From: Branchiostoma floridae
Taxonomy: Eukaryota; Chordata; Leptocardii; Amphioxiformes; Branchiostomatidae
Assembly (NCBI RefSeq): GCF_000003815.2
Contig: NC_049983.1
Span: 25,661,003-25,725,002 of the forward strand
Length of the DNA: 64,000 nucleotides
Reading direction: 5' to 3'
Under the pieces are notes generated by a model. The model had not been told where the DNA came from and searched no databases. It was given only the letters and a program-made list of their open reading frames with translations. Of the stretch, positions 21,425 to 36,400 are shown piece after piece; within the stretch, counting starts at the first letter, position 1; each line of letters opens with the position of its first letter. The position numbers and the translations under genes are program-made.

Positions 21425-24400
21425 GTAAGGCGGTCCTTTAGAGAGCTTTCTTTTCTCTTAAAAACCTTAAGAAAAAGCAGAGATTTCGCTCATTCGTGTT
21501 GCATTCCGGTCCGACGCCAAGTCATATTCTTTTCAGGTGTTAAAGTTCTCCGGCACAGATCTCGGCAAAAATCAACAGTGATAATCATTAGATGAAGTGC
21601 AAGCCTTTTCATTCCAGAGTTTTTAACAAAGATTAGAGGTAGATAGTGTTTCAAGTCGATCGATTGGATGTAACACTACCGGTAACATCAGCCGCAATTT
21701 TTGTGCCTGTGAAATCGGTGTGTGTTGTTATTGGTTATTCCGGTTTACTTAATCAGGTACAGGATCTCCTTCTAGATGATAACAACGTTTTCATGGCCCC
21801 AACAGTAACGTGTAGAGATGAAGTTTTGTTACATCCAGCATGTGCCCAGTTTGGGAAGGTGTTGTCAGCTGATGCCATAAGATCCTGTTTGGTGCGACCC
21901 CCAGAAGGGGGCGTGTCCCCTGCTTGTGATGTGAAAGTGAGCACTTTCACTGATCACTATCTACATGTTGGTAAAGAGGGTTCGAAATTGCCACCTGCAT
22001 TTTTTGTGTGGGATAAAACATGAATTATTGCTTTATGGTATGAATTGCAATTAAGCTAGATAACATCATAATGCAGCTTGTATTAAAGCAAACTCTTTAA
22101 TCTCCTTGGTTGAAGTCAGGAACATCTGTGATTTCTACAGCTTGCAAAAGCATGTCAAGCCACAGTCACGGGAAGCTGATATACGATAGGACACTTTCAG
22201 CTAGGCCATTAATGTTCATAAGACAGCGACACCCTTGGCAGTTGGAAGTCACATTTCCTGGGCACGATGCCAGTCACATGAAAATATGGAAGTATCTATA
22301 TCATCAGTTGCCAAACTAACATGATTTCGCTAAGGGCGTCATTTGTAAACTCTAAGTTTAAAGAATGTAAGGGGAATGAAAAAAATGTGGTCAAAAATGC
22401 ACCTCAGAACATATTTCTGTTTTATATCAAGAATCAGTGACTCAAGAAAAAAGCACACAAGGACTGTAACTATGTTAACTTTTCTTTTGTTGGTGTTGGT
22501 AAAAAGATGTATATAGTCAAAACTGCCCAAAAATGACCATTAAGTGGGTCGATAATATGACACTTTCAGCTTGGCCATTAATTTTCATAAGACAGTGACA
22601 CCCTTGGCAGTTGGTTGTCAGATTTGCTGGGCACAATGCCAGTCACAGGAACATATGGCAGTATCTATCAGCCAAGTTAGCTATCAGTGGCCAAACTAAC
22701 ATGATTTCACTGAGGGCGTCATTTGTAAGCTCATATAGTGTACTGTATATCATTATTTTGGCATCAATCTGCCTCGGGAGACGATGGTAGGCTGACAATC
22801 ACTCACCGTAGGTTGGGCGACATGTTTGACCGGCCTGTACTTGTTTCTCCCATGTTATGTGTAAAAAGGCTCCAAAAGATGAAAGTTGCTCCTAGGAGGA
22901 CTTCCAACCAAGGATGTACTAGTATTAGTAGTAAGGGGTTCCTCCTACCCCTGACTTATGTATAGTGGGTGCATAGACTCAAATTCTAAAGAATAGAAGA
23001 GTGAAAGAAATATGGTCCCAAAATACACATAAGTACATATTTATGTTTTATAATAAGAATCAATTACTCAAGAAAAAACACAGAAGGAAGGTAGATATGT
23101 TAGCTATGGTTGGTAAAAAAGGTGTGTACAGTCAAAACTGCACAAGAATACCATTAAGTAGGTCAATAACATCAGGTCTATGTGGACAGGTCTAGTCAGG
23201 ACTAATTCTATGACAGGATTTGTAATGTTTGGAAAAAATTATATCTAATGGACCAATATAATGGTTATAATGGCCAGGTGGTCCTTATGTAGTTCTACAG
23301 GTAACTGGTCAGTTGTACAGGGTCAAATTGACTGTGTGTGCTTAATCTGACCAAAGTCTATCTTAGTCACAAAGTCCACTCGTCATTCTAGGGGCCCGGC
23401 ACATTTGTTACATGTTGTTGGCATATTTGTATATCTTTCTATTTTTTTTTTCAGTAAAGGAATTTTTCTAGCCACAGTCATTTAGACTTTTACCCTTCAC
23501 ATCCTTATACTAATAGTAGAAGTCAGTTAATTGCACAACAGATTAATGCACAGTTCTATTAACTGCACAGAATCCCCAAATCTCAGACCAGTGCGGTCCA
23601 GCTGGATAACTTTGCATTATTGCACAAGCTGGGTAATTGCACGAAATACTCTGGCAAGTAGGCCGTGCAATTAAACAACTTCTTCTGTATACTGATCATG
23701 AACACGAATTGAATTGAAATGATACAAGTCATGTATTCAATTTTACATGGTTTAATCAATTGTCCTTTTTTTCCATTCACAATGTTCAATTAAGGTTTGA
23801 TGAAAAGACAACTATTGTAAATTTATCTATGTTTACAGGAACTTCATTTCTAGCTAGTAATGGAAAACAGGTTATAGAGGCATGGTTGAAACAATGCTTT
23901 AGTATATACAGTAATAAGTTAAAAGAATTAAGTTCCATAATGAGTATCCTCAGAAAACAAAAGACAGAAAAAAGGCCCAGAGAGGCTATAACTGTGGAAG
24001 GGACAAGAGCCCCTTTTGTACCGTACTCTGATCATTCATTTCTTTTCTTTTCCTTGCCATTACCATTATGCTAAATCAAGATCCTTGTATTTGCAGTGCC
24101 ATGATTTTGCAATGGGGACGTTGACACAGAAATGTGAAAATCATAACTACCAGAAACAGGTCAGGATTAGCAGTAATGAAGGATGGGGTCCCATGTTGAT
24201 GCAGGCAGTCTGAAGGCTAATAAGTCCAATAAGAAATTATCTTGCGTTGCCCTAAGCACAGTTCTGGTCGCCTACGCACCGTATAACCTACATGTCGACT
24301 CAGGATCAATCAAAAGCTTACAGTGCCTTCATTCATCAACAGAAACTCTACAGAGGGTGTACCAGTTTATTGTTTTGGTTCTTGGGCTCACTATTTGGTT

Positions 24401-27400
24401 GATGAAATATCTTCCATGAAATGTTTACAATTTTTATTGGTGTAAATGCAACTGACCTATACATTTGTATCTCTATCTCTATAGCAGGTATAACCGGCCT
24501 TCTGCGTAACACGTAACACACCAGTTCGCAGGCACGCGACGCGGCAGCAGCTGGTTATATTACACTAAATGACCCGTCACACCTAACTTTTGCACATCTA
24601 TCTGCAAATTTGACGTTACATAATTCATGCATGGTGATGTTCACTATTAAAAACTTGTCTTCACAATATAAGATCAAATGAGGAATAGTATGATGTAACA
24701 ATATGCCCCCAAAGATGTAACAATTTAGTGAAGCAATTAGAATTATGCAAATATTTGACGGACATGCAGCCATTCTCTTATTGGTCGAATTTTGCTACAG
24801 CTACTGTGTAATCGCCAGCTTAAAGAAAGTCATGTCGCAAGCTATAATTAAATCTGCTTGTCGATTCTGTTAATCTCGAACCCGATTCGGTTAAATCGTT
24901 GGTACTGATGATAAGGTACAGTCCTGGTTCTTCCATGCATACTAATGAATCATTAACAAGAGCCGCCCTGAGATGTCGTGTCCCGGGGGTGTGGCGCTGA
25001 AACGTATCGTACATGTACATGCAGAGATCATTCTAAATGCATGAATCGGTTACAAGTCACACTCTTCCAGGCCACAGGAGTTTTATGTGTTGGTTCTTGG
25101 AATCAAGAAAGAAGGAAAAAAGTGTTCAACTTTATCTTATCTATTTATGCAACAAGTAGCTGATTACATAGGTCTACAAATAGCATTACATAACAATGGT
25201 GTTAGAGAATTTCACATAAGACAACTTATGCATAATAATTTTAAAAGAAACACCATGTGCTATTATTTGAAAATTAACATGAAAACTTCTTGAACTGAAT
25301 GAAAAGTTGCGCCTTAGGTCACACTGTTTTCAGCAACACATTTTTTATTTTCCCACATATGATACATACTCAATTCACACCTTTTTAATGGTCTCTCCTG
25401 CCACCTAATCTCATAACTAAAATGTAAACTTTGTTGCCAAGGTTAAAGTTATTAATTTGTCTATATGTTTATTCATTATCGTTTACCATTATTTTTTTTC
25501 AACCTTTATTTAACCTTGAAGTTGAAGTACATGCTATCTTCCCTTTGGCCTAAGCCAGTTTTCAAGATTTCTTGGAGGTCAAGAGGTCTTCTGTTACACG
25601 TTGCTGGTCTATTTTGAGTACTACTATTATTGAATGAAGACCTTTATTGTACATTTTTGTCACAACAGAGACAGAACATGCATAATAGTATCATAGACCT
25701 AGTCTAAAATAGAAGTTCGGCTTCTTCTCGCTTCACGCCTGTTATACTGTAGGCACTTACGCGGCATAGAACACGATCATTGAATGCCCGACTTAGGTAA
25801 CTTACATGTATCTCCATCGTTTGAAGACTTTATAGAGTTCTTTGGGTGTCCAAATGCATTTGCAACAGCTAGACGGAAGGTTGTAGAGTATGTCTATAAT
25901 TTCGGAATTTTTTGCAAGTGTTTTTTTCTGTTCAAAAACCGCCTGGGGAACTTAATGATCGAATTCAAAGCCTTTGAAACAAGTGTGGCTTCTTGGTGAT
26001 GTTATTAAAACGTACATGTCCTTGCTTCGCAGGTTTGGCGTCGATGACCGTTCCCATGTACATCGCGGAGGCCGCCCCCCCAGAGATGCGCGGCCGCCTC
26101 GTCACCATCAACAACATGTTCATCACGGGCGGGCAGTTCGTCGCCAGCGTCATCGACGGAGCCTTCAGCTACAACAAGCAGGACGGGTGGAGGTCAGTTG
26201 TCAGACTTGAAGTACAATAATTGTAGCATGGTTTTCTACAGATTTGTTTGTGTATGTGTATGAGAGCGTGTGTACATGTACAACATGTATGTGCTTGTGT
26301 GTGTGTGTGTGTGTGCCTGTGTGTTTGAGGGTGAGTGTGAGCATGACATGAGGTTAGTTGTCAGAATAGCATGGTTTTCTACAATCGTTGTCAGACTTGA
26401 AGCACAATACTTGTAGCATGGTTTTCTACAAACTTTGCGTGTGTGTGTTTGTGTTGGAGTGAGTGTGTGTTTGTGTGTGTGTGAATGTGTGTGTGAATGT
26501 GTGTTTGTGTGTGAGTATGTGTGTGTGTGTGTGTGAATGTGTGAGTGTGCGTGCCTGTGTGTGTGTTTGTGTGTGTGTGTGTGTGATGTGTGTGTTAGTG
26601 TGTGTGTGTGTGATTGTGTGTGTTTATGTGTGTTTGTGTGTGTGTACACGTATATGTGTGTTCCTGTGAGTGTGTGTGTAGTCCAGTACTTAGCGGTCCT
26701 GCCTCTGGAGCTAGAAGCCATACATGTACGAACGGACGGGGACGTCCCAGGACGGAAATTTACTTGTTGGGATGAGGAAAAAGCTTAATGACTCAAAATT
26801 GCTGAAAATGTATTGTCCTAGGCTTAAAATCACAGATTTAACATGATAGCAAATTAACAAGATGAGCTCCCAAACAATGAGCGGCATGAAAACAAATTTA
26901 AAACTGGAGACAGTCCTGTGTCTGACTCAGAGTTGACTTTAGGAACCGTCCTTCCGTTGGGACGGAAAATAATTTTACCCCAGCCATCCGTCCAAAAAAC
27001 GACTTGAAACTGTTGAAAATGTACTTTTATGAAACTTAAAATGACATTTTTAACTAGGAAAATCAATCAAACCTAGATTTTAGCCATAGGCTAGTTGGGC
27101 AGCCCTGGCTGTGTATCCTGAACAGCCAAACCAATAAATAAAAAAACCTAGATTTTGAGCTTGAGACAGCCCTGGTCTGACTGATGATCAATCACCCCTG
27201 GTTGGGTCATAAGTAAGGTTAATAATGGCTGTTCCTGGGATTGGTCCATGGTGCTGCTGGGATTGATCCATGGTGCTTCTGGGATTGGTCCTTGGTGCTT
27301 CTGGGATTGATCCATCAGGTAGAAACAAAGGTGCGCCTCCCACGCAGTCTTCTCCAACCACTCAGGGCGACTGACATAACCCATACACATGCTGACTGAA

Positions 27401-30400
27401 ACAAGCCATACACATGCTGGGTAATGGATCACAATTACTGGGGCTTGTCAAGCACACCACAGCTAACGAGGCCTGATGTATACATTTGTAGTTACCTATG
27501 CCATGCCATTTTAAGCTCATGAAACACAAAATTTTCATCAATTTTATGTGCCGAAGTTCAGATGTTTTGGGGACAGATGTAGTGAAATATTTGTCCGTCC
27601 CAGGACGGCGGTATGGGTACTGGAGACAGACCTCCTTTAGATATTACAGTAATGTTACCCCTTTAAATATAAGCCGGCTATAATTCAACACACTTTAGAT
27701 ATGCATATAAAGTATTTGGCAGACAAAGCCATTCAGCACTCAGGTCTCCCACCGACTAGAAGTTTAGTGTGGAGCACTAGCCCAGCCCACTACCCCAGCC
27801 CACTACATTTGTAACCCACCCCATTTCTGAAACCTGTGTAAATCCTACCTTACCGATTGCGCAACACGATGCCACACGATTTGCACATCTTGTACGCCAC
27901 ACATGTAAATCCTATCTGTTTTCCTCCCTGTGCCCATTGCCGGGTTGTTGCACTGCTGTATTATTACCTGCTTCCTGGAAATCCCAACTATCCGCAGGCT
28001 GGAGGTACTCCGTACTGTTGTAGTGAAATTTTCTAGGGCTGTATACTTTGATGTTATCTTTTCATATTTATGGGTGGAATGTGCTAGACATGCCATATCT
28101 GTCAAGTGTAGTACACATAACTGTAACTTTATTTGTCTTTGCTGGGACTTAGGGGAAAGGGGTGTAAGGGAAAGAAGGTTTTCTCTGTTTGAAGTGTCTG
28201 GATGGAAGAATTCTGTAGTACTGGGATGAAGACTAATCTGTGTTGGTGCTAGCCAACCCAGATCTGTCAAGTATAATGCTACTGTAACTTAATTTGTCTC
28301 TGCGCGGACTTAGTTTTGGAGAAGAACGGGAAATAAGACTGAGCCAGTGACGTTTGCCGCTTCGTCACAAAGCTCCAAGGAAAGTAACGTATCACGTTCA
28401 AGAACATTTCAATGTTAAGTAATCATGTCACAATATATTAGGTTATGTTCGGTTTGCACAGACATGTCTAGTTGACGTAGCACTGATAGTAATCGCTTTA
28501 TCATGCACTGAGAGAGACAACAGATGGTTGCTGAAGAATTATGTGGAATGCAGAAGACCATGTTCAAGAGGGGAAATTGTTGTAATACATTAGGCCTAGA
28601 AAAAAATTTGTTTCCTGTTTCTTGCCTTCCCTAGATAAACCTGCCGACCCTAACTTTTTTTGGTTGGGCAGTGCAGTCACATTGTTTTCGGTTAGAATCG
28701 TTTCTCAACCGGCTTCCTATTCAAGTAAAGAAACTTCTTGTCCTAGCTAATGAAAGATTATATGCATCCACAGATTCGTAACAAAATTAAAGCTTGACAT
28801 TAATATATAAGTGTACTCATGCATTTCAGTTTTACTTTGCTAACTGTATTGTACATTTGTATCACTAGAGTTTTGGCCAAACTCTAAAAAATACCTATAG
28901 CTACCGACCCTAATATTTTCAGGACTGAAACAGGAAACACGACATTTGTTTTTCTAGGCCTCAGTATCTATAGACACTGAAGAATGTCCTGTATGTCTTC
29001 AGCCTGCTGAAGTGTCTCTGAAATGGATCACTTTTGAAAGTTTGAAAATTGCATTTCGCAGATGTTCGGCAAACAAAATGTCTATAAGCCCAGAATTTAT
29101 GGCCAAGCAGCAGGGATGCATTACTGCTGACATGTTTTCAAACTGCAATCTCCAGGCAGATTTACCAGTGGCATAACATAGTATCAAAGCTGGCCAAGGA
29201 GTGTAGCCGGCCTCCTGGAATCTGCCCCCAGTCGGCTGGAAGAAAGGCTATTACTGGTAACATCTAATTGTTGCCTAATCATGCTGTGCTTGCTGAGTTG
29301 GTGTTAATTGCCCTCATTCCTATTTGTTGCGAATCTCCTATAGGGATGTGTGAGGGATACTGAACTTGTCCCAATAATGATATACTAGTAAATTGCTCAT
29401 AAAAGCATTATTAGCACCACGGATATTCGACATGCACCTTCCAGTGCGTTATGCTGGTAATATTTTGAGCCCTGTTAGCAGATGGGACCTGCCATGTGTG
29501 AGATGGTTATCCTGCAGAGCCGATCATATCTCCTGTTAGTACTCCTCATTAAAACACCATCATAGACGTCATGGACTTGATTATCTGCCAGGGAAACTGT
29601 CTGTCACAGGCGGGCTGTGAAATAATCCCACAAGACATGCGGTTTGAAACTATGAAACACTTTGAATAAAGAGACTCTTTTTTATGCGTTTTTTTCCCAC
29701 CAGCGTTTCTGTAAGCGTCTGTCACTTTCGTCAGGGCAATTCTGACTGGTTCACTTTGTACTGCAGGACACGTGTCACTGGTCACAGTTTAGATGTGGTA
29801 GTTAAAAGTATTTACATAGTATTATGTACAGACAGCTTTATGTAAAATACGTACAATGCGGCCCTATACGCAAAGTGTAAAACACCAAAACGTTGGTGAG
29901 AATAAAGCAATGGTTGTGTAAAAAGATTTAGTAAGTTACTAACCTGTTGAAACTTTCCACGGGTATGAAACACTTTGTCATTTGCGCGACAAATGTTTAG
30001 AAGATTTTCTAACTGAGTGTGTACATTTTTGTTACAGAAATGGATTGCCAATGATATAGAACAGAGCACACTGCACTTTCAGATGATATATGGCAACATC
30101 ACTGTACTGTCTCTTGGTTGTCCATCGTGACCAATGATGACTTCTACGTGCATACTCTCATCTGTATTGTACATCTAGATTAACGTATCAAATCTATGCT
30201 GGGCTTCTAACAGTTGGAATCTGATGGAATGTCTGTACAAAAGCTTTCAAACTTGCAAAAGTGATCCATCCGTTACAGAGCCATTTCAGCAGGTTGAAGA
30301 CATACAGGACATCCTTCAGTGTCTACCCAGTAGCGATAGTAATAAGAACAGGCCTCTAATACCTGCCTGTCTACCTCCATTACTCAACAACCAGCATTAG

Positions 30401-33400
30401 AAACTTGCTCGGGGACTAGGCCTTGGAAAATCTATGCTTTGTTTTTTGATTGAAGTCTTGAAAATATAAGGGTTGGTAAACAATCCCCAAGGAATCTTCT
30501 TTCTTCCTATAGAAAGAAAAAAGAAAGATGATTCTTTACCTGCAGTCATAAACACAGCATATATTATACAAGGCCAAACCCTCAAACATGTTTCTGATGT
30601 AGTTTCTGTTAGATTTGCGGTCAACATAACGGCATCAACGGAAAGGGGACGTGGATTTGGTGGTTCTCAGTTTATTTTATTTTTTTAATGTGACAGGATA
30701 CAGATAGCTTCAAAGCTGGGGTAGCCAAGTACTATGGTTACCCCGGCTTTGCCCAGCTGTAGTGGTAGGAGCCTATACCTAGTGTGGAAATGTACAGTGT
30801 CACGATGTTTGTTTATTCTTTTCTATTCTATTTTTTCTTTTTTGTTGTTGACTGCTAGCACCACCACCACCGGCCACACATGGGTTAGGCCTCTGAGTCT
30901 GTCCTAGACGTCATGCCCCACGCGGGGTTTTGTCTAGTATTGTGTAGATGTAGATGTAGAAGTAGAAGACAGATATGAGGAGACATTAGGTGTTGTGTGT
31001 GGCGTAACTGGTAGAGTGTTGGGCTCATAACCTTGAGTCCCAAGTTCAATACTCGCCGTGCCCCTGATGTTGTGCCTATGAGAAAGGCACTTTACACGAC
31101 CTTCCTCCCTTCACCCAGGTGTAAAAATGGGTACCTGACTTTGATCGGGGTGGTAAAATACTACTTTGTAAGTGTCACTGTTAAAATAGGTTACTAAACT
31201 TGAGTGCAGTACCACATTATCCTCGTCTGTCCCAAAGCAAATAGAAAAGAAGAGATATGAGGAGAACATGTTGGAATTTTCATTTTTAGAAAATTTGATA
31301 TCCTTGTCAGCAGCATTGATAGGTGTGAATGGTTCTTTTTAGATTTAGGTGCTTGAGATGTCTTCCAACACTCGTACGGGACCTCCATCTAATGTCCTAT
31401 CTGAGAGACATCTCTAATAATGACCATGTAGTTTGGTTACTCGTTTTCACCTGTCAGTGAGTAAAGTGAGGAAATTGGTGTAAAGTGCATTTTTGTAGGG
31501 TACAACATCAGATCATGCCAGTGGACTCAAATCCAAGACCTCTTGGCTTTTGGTTAAACACACTCAACCGTTACACTATGCAATGCTGCTAACCAGAAAC
31601 ACCACAATTTTTTCCTAGGCCTTAAATTACCAACATCTCAATACCTATGCTGAAGTCAGCTCCAGGCTATATTTAGATCCATCACGCAGTGCCTATTATA
31701 TCTTTCTCCCATTAGTGAGCAAGCCTAGCCTCATCGCTTCCCTATCATGATATGATTCTTTCAGCAGCATACCATCCATCTCTATCAGTACCAGGGATGT
31801 CTTCAGCAACAGAGCTGTCTTCAGCTTTAGATTTTTTTTTCCGTCCCACTCAATGTTTATGAGCTCATGTTGTCAATTTTCCTTGTAAAACGTGTAATTC
31901 CAAACTTATGAAAATAGATTTTAAACAATTTCATGTCATCAAGTTCATATTTCCAGAATATGAAAAAGAAGAAGAACAAAACTTAAATATGACAGACTGA
32001 GTTTTCATTCAACGAAACTGAGTGCATCTGATCCTGAGGCTTTGTTTTCATAACGTTATTTTGATCTGATTAACAACATATTAAATTGGTGTGGCCTGCA
32101 GCTTATATTTTTGTATTAAAGAGAAACAGTCCTGTAGTATGGAACCAAATTTTATATTTTGTGCATGAAGGAAAGTTACTAGTAACCACAGCAGGGTTTT
32201 CAGCACCCACGACAGCAACAGTATCAAAGAGTGATTTTTTTTTAAAACAAGGCATTCATGATGTCCAATGCTCGTTTGATACCTCAGCATGGATGAAGTT
32301 AGCTTTTGCCACTGTAGTTGATTTCTTTGTGATCTGACAATTTTATTTTAAATAACACTGAAATGAAATGCTTAGTAGAAATCTTGCTGTCTACTGGTGT
32401 ATCCCCAGAACTGTTTGTAGTATGGAACAGACTTTCCCTTGAGACAGTGTTCTCATATTGGTTTTGAAGATTGAAATGATGTTTCCCAGATGGAAGCATG
32501 GCTTGGGGAAATTCTCTTACTGCTAATGTATGATAATCATTCATCTGCAAAGGTGCACTTGGGGAATAGCTCTGCCAATTTCTGGGAATCTGAAAACAAA
32601 GATTGAAAGTTTGTCAATAGTTTCATCAGCAGGTTGGCATGTCACTGAATTAAGAGACTCTTTTTACACAACCACAGCTTTACTTTCACTGACGTTTGTC
32701 GCCTTCCTCAGCAATTCTGACATATTGCGAACCAGTCAGAATTGCCCCGACGAAGGTCAAATGTTGGGGAACTGCATTGGGCATTGGCTTAGAGTCAACT
32801 ACAAGAGGGAAGAGTCTTGATGGCCTAGCACCTAGCTACTAACTCAACACATTTCGTTTTAACAACCAAGTTCACACTTACAACACCAGACAAGCACACC
32901 TACAACATTAACCGTAGACTACAAATCAAGATCAGGTCAATGCACATTTGCGAAGAGAGCAGCTGTACTAGTGACCACCTTGTGGTCAGAAGGTCATGTC
33001 ATGATTTAAAACTTCACCAAATAAAAGTTACAGCCATTTCTCAGACCGCTCACTCAGACAAAAGCCCATAAACTAGAACCAAATCACCATGGCCGTTGCA
33101 CTGTTGTTCTATGTTGACTTTCTTTATTCAAAGATTGGAAGGCTATATTCTACATGTGACAGATGTATAGCCAAACCTGTACTAGTTTTAACCTTGTACT
33201 CAGGAGGTCAGGTCAAGATTTAAAACTTCACCAAATAAAAGTTACTGTACAGCCGTTTCCCGGATATACCACTAACTCAGACAAAACCCATAAAACTGGA
33301 GCCAAATCATCGCGGCCGTTGCAATGTTGTTCTACGTTGATGGATTACAATGCTGCGGGAGATGATAACGCGCTCCTCCACAAAATTGTTCTCTGTCAGA

Positions 33401-36400
33401 ACCCCTGATGTACATGTACATCAAAGATGCACACATCAAGCTTGCCTGGGGGGTAAAGATTCATCCAAGTCTTTGCCAGCAATGCATCCTTTGAAGTTGG
33501 TGTCTTATGCCAATTAACTGTTATACCGGCTATGTAGATACAGATGCAGATCCTTTACTTTCATGTGGCATCGATTAGAGTGTTTGGCTGAGAAACCAGA
33601 AGTTTCTGGTTTGAATCCCCCGGCTTGCAAATGACGTTGTGCCCCTCAGAAGTGATAAGGAATACGCATGTTATATAACTCCAAGGACTCTGGGCTTCAC
33701 TCATAATGTTAGACTTGAGCACAAGACGTATAATAAAAATGTGCTATAAATGTCTTCGTTTTTTCCTGTATTTACATATACATATACATTCATTCATTTA
33801 TTCATTCCGTCCGAGTCATATCTAACTTTAGATTACAGAACACAGGTAGGTAGGACAACATTCATAGTTAGAGTATAAAAGACCTGTTTCTTCCAGATCA
33901 CAACAATGTCACTGACGAAGGATAGTGGATACTATCCGAAACATCTGACCATTTCCAAAACCATATCCTGTTGCTTGAGTAACTACTTTATGGTGTACAG
34001 GTAGGATTGCACAGCGACCTTTCAAACAACCTTGAGCCAAACATGGCGGAAGCCCTAATTCCTTACCTTAGCAGCTAAATTGGATGATTTACTGCGGGAA
34101 TCCTTCGGATGTTCCGCAGGGAAATACCCTGAGAAATTGCTGCATGCTTCTGTCCCAGTGTGCCGAGGCAGATGTCAGACCGACTGTGCTGGAATGAAAG
34201 TGTATTCAGGGATGGAAATAGATACATGCACTTTTGTGCATCCGACATTTGAGTGGTTTACCTGTAAGTTAGGCCACACCAATTTAATTTCTTGGTTCAC
34301 GGATTTTTTCATAAAAAATATGGAGCGAGAGGGCGAAATAAAAATGAAAATAAAAATTGTAAAATGGTTGGGGTAAAGGTAACGACTAATCCAAAACACA
34401 AAGAAAAAAGTTTTCAGCTTGAAAAAAGTACAAAAACACTATTATATACGGTACAGTAACAGCACCTGTACCCACACTTTAAGGAGCTTATTATATAAAG
34501 GCCAATTTGCTACACCAGAAAGTTGGTGAATGGTTTCATTAATGGTAAAAATTTGCTGAGTAGTAATTTTCATTTTTATTTTTTTTTTTCAAAAAATAGG
34601 AGCGAGCGAATCTGTGAACCAAGAAATTAAATTGGTGTGGCCTTAGTATAAATTTTTAAAATTTGGGTGCACCTTGATATTTGTGAAGGGTGAGCACTAG
34701 ATTAAGTATGTAAAAGTACACTCGCATACAAGTATTATACAAGTCATGCCCCAAAAAAGGCGCTGTTCACCTTAGTTTCATCATAACTTGGGTGCCACTT
34801 GATTTTTGTTTAGGGTTAGTACTCGGTAATCTACATAAAATAAATTACACTAGTAATATATTTTAGTGATGTATTTTTTCCCGAGCAAATGTAGGTACTT
34901 CTAGTTCACAAGGAGCTTATAACGGTATCTAAGTGTCCAAAAATCTTGAAGTTGAATGGCAGTAAGACGTGTAGGTTTTGATATTAATTATTTATTTGAT
35001 TGTTGTGCCAACATAATCTCTAACATTAAGTTTATTTGACAAATTTGACATGATTCTACTTTGTTAACTTCTATTTTCTTCTCATTGTGCACCCAAATTA
35101 TTTTCTTAAATTGCACCTAAATTATAGCTTAGGCCACAACAATTTAATTTGTTGGCTCTTGGATTTTAGTATGCAGTCTTAGGCCATACCAATTTAATTT
35201 CTTGGTTCACGGATTTTTTCATAAAAAATATGGAGCGAGAGGGCGAAATGAAAATAAAAATAGAATTGTAAAATGGTTGGGGTAAAGGTAAGGGCTAGTC
35301 CAAAACACAAAGAAAAAAGTTTTCAGCTTGAAAAAAGTACAAAAACACTATTATTGTACAGTAACAGCACCTGTACCCACACTTTAAGGAGCTTATTATA
35401 TAAAGGCCAATCTGCTACACCAGAAAGTTGGTGAATGGTTTCATTAATGGTGAAAATTTGCTGAGTAGTAATTTTTATTTTTATTTTTTTTTTCAAAAAA
35501 ATAGGAGCGAGCGAATCTGTGAACCAAGAAATTAAATTGGTGTGGCCTTAGTATAAATGTTTAAAATTTGGGTGCACCTTGATATTTGTGAAGGGTGAGC
35601 ACTAGATTATGTATGTAAAAGTACAATCGCATACAGTATATGCAATTCATGCCCCAAAAAAGGGGCTGTTCACCTAAGTTTCATAATTTGGGTGCCACTT
35701 GATTTTTGTTAAGGGTAAGTACTCGGTAATCTACATAAAATAAAGTACACTAGTGATATATTTTTGATATCTAAGTGTCAAAAAATCTTGAAGTTGAATG
35801 GCAGTAAGACGTGTAGGTTTTGATATATTGTTGTTTATTGATTGTTGTGCCGACACAATCTCTAACATTAATTTTATTTGACAAATTTGACATTCTACTT
35901 TCAATTGTCAACCCCTACTTCGTTCATGCTGTGCATCCAGTTTTTTCTTCCCACCTAAATTTCTAGGTTAGGCCACACCAATTTTATTTGTTGGTTCTCG
36001 GATTTTAAAAAAGTATGCGCTCAGTCTTATGGAGTGAACATGGTCATGTTCAGACAAGTTTTCCCCCCTGCTTGTTGCTTTTATGATATCTGGTTGCTAT
36101 ATTTTCACTTTTTAAAAATCCAAAAACCACAAATTAAATTGCTGTGGCCTTAGGGAGGCCAATGCAGCTTTTCCCAAAATAATTGATGGTTTTGGACCCC
36201 CAAGTGTGAGGGTTAGTACTTAGTTATGTACAAAAAAAGTACACTAGTATACAGTATATTCTTGATGTCGAAGCGCCAAAAAAATCTTAAATTGCAGTAA
36301 GATCTGTAAGTTTTGCTGACATTCTACTTTGTGCACCTCTCCTTTGTTCACATTGTGCATCCAAATTGTTGCACCTAAATCTTTAGGTTAGGTTTGCCGA

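Larger units (their letters stand above)
34272..36400. repeat. Tandem array of 0.9-kb units, each led by a Harbinger-type MITE
   Basis: Copies A and B start 910 bp apart, and the roughly 540 bp after each MITE is also duplicated (TTGGGTGCACCTTGATATTT, AATCTTGAAGTTGAATGGCA). A third, more diverged unit starts at 35971 with a shortened MITE. The order of events looks like insertion followed by segmental tandem duplication. Confidence 0.8.

Noticed and set aside
21646-22023. 125-codon frame in SLC2A13 intron 1
   Set aside because: No homology recognised, and sequence after it is a diverged tandem repeat; chance frame is the simplest explanation.
26236-26721. His/Thr-rich and Cys/Val-rich frames
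   Set aside because: Translations of GT-rich simple sequence.
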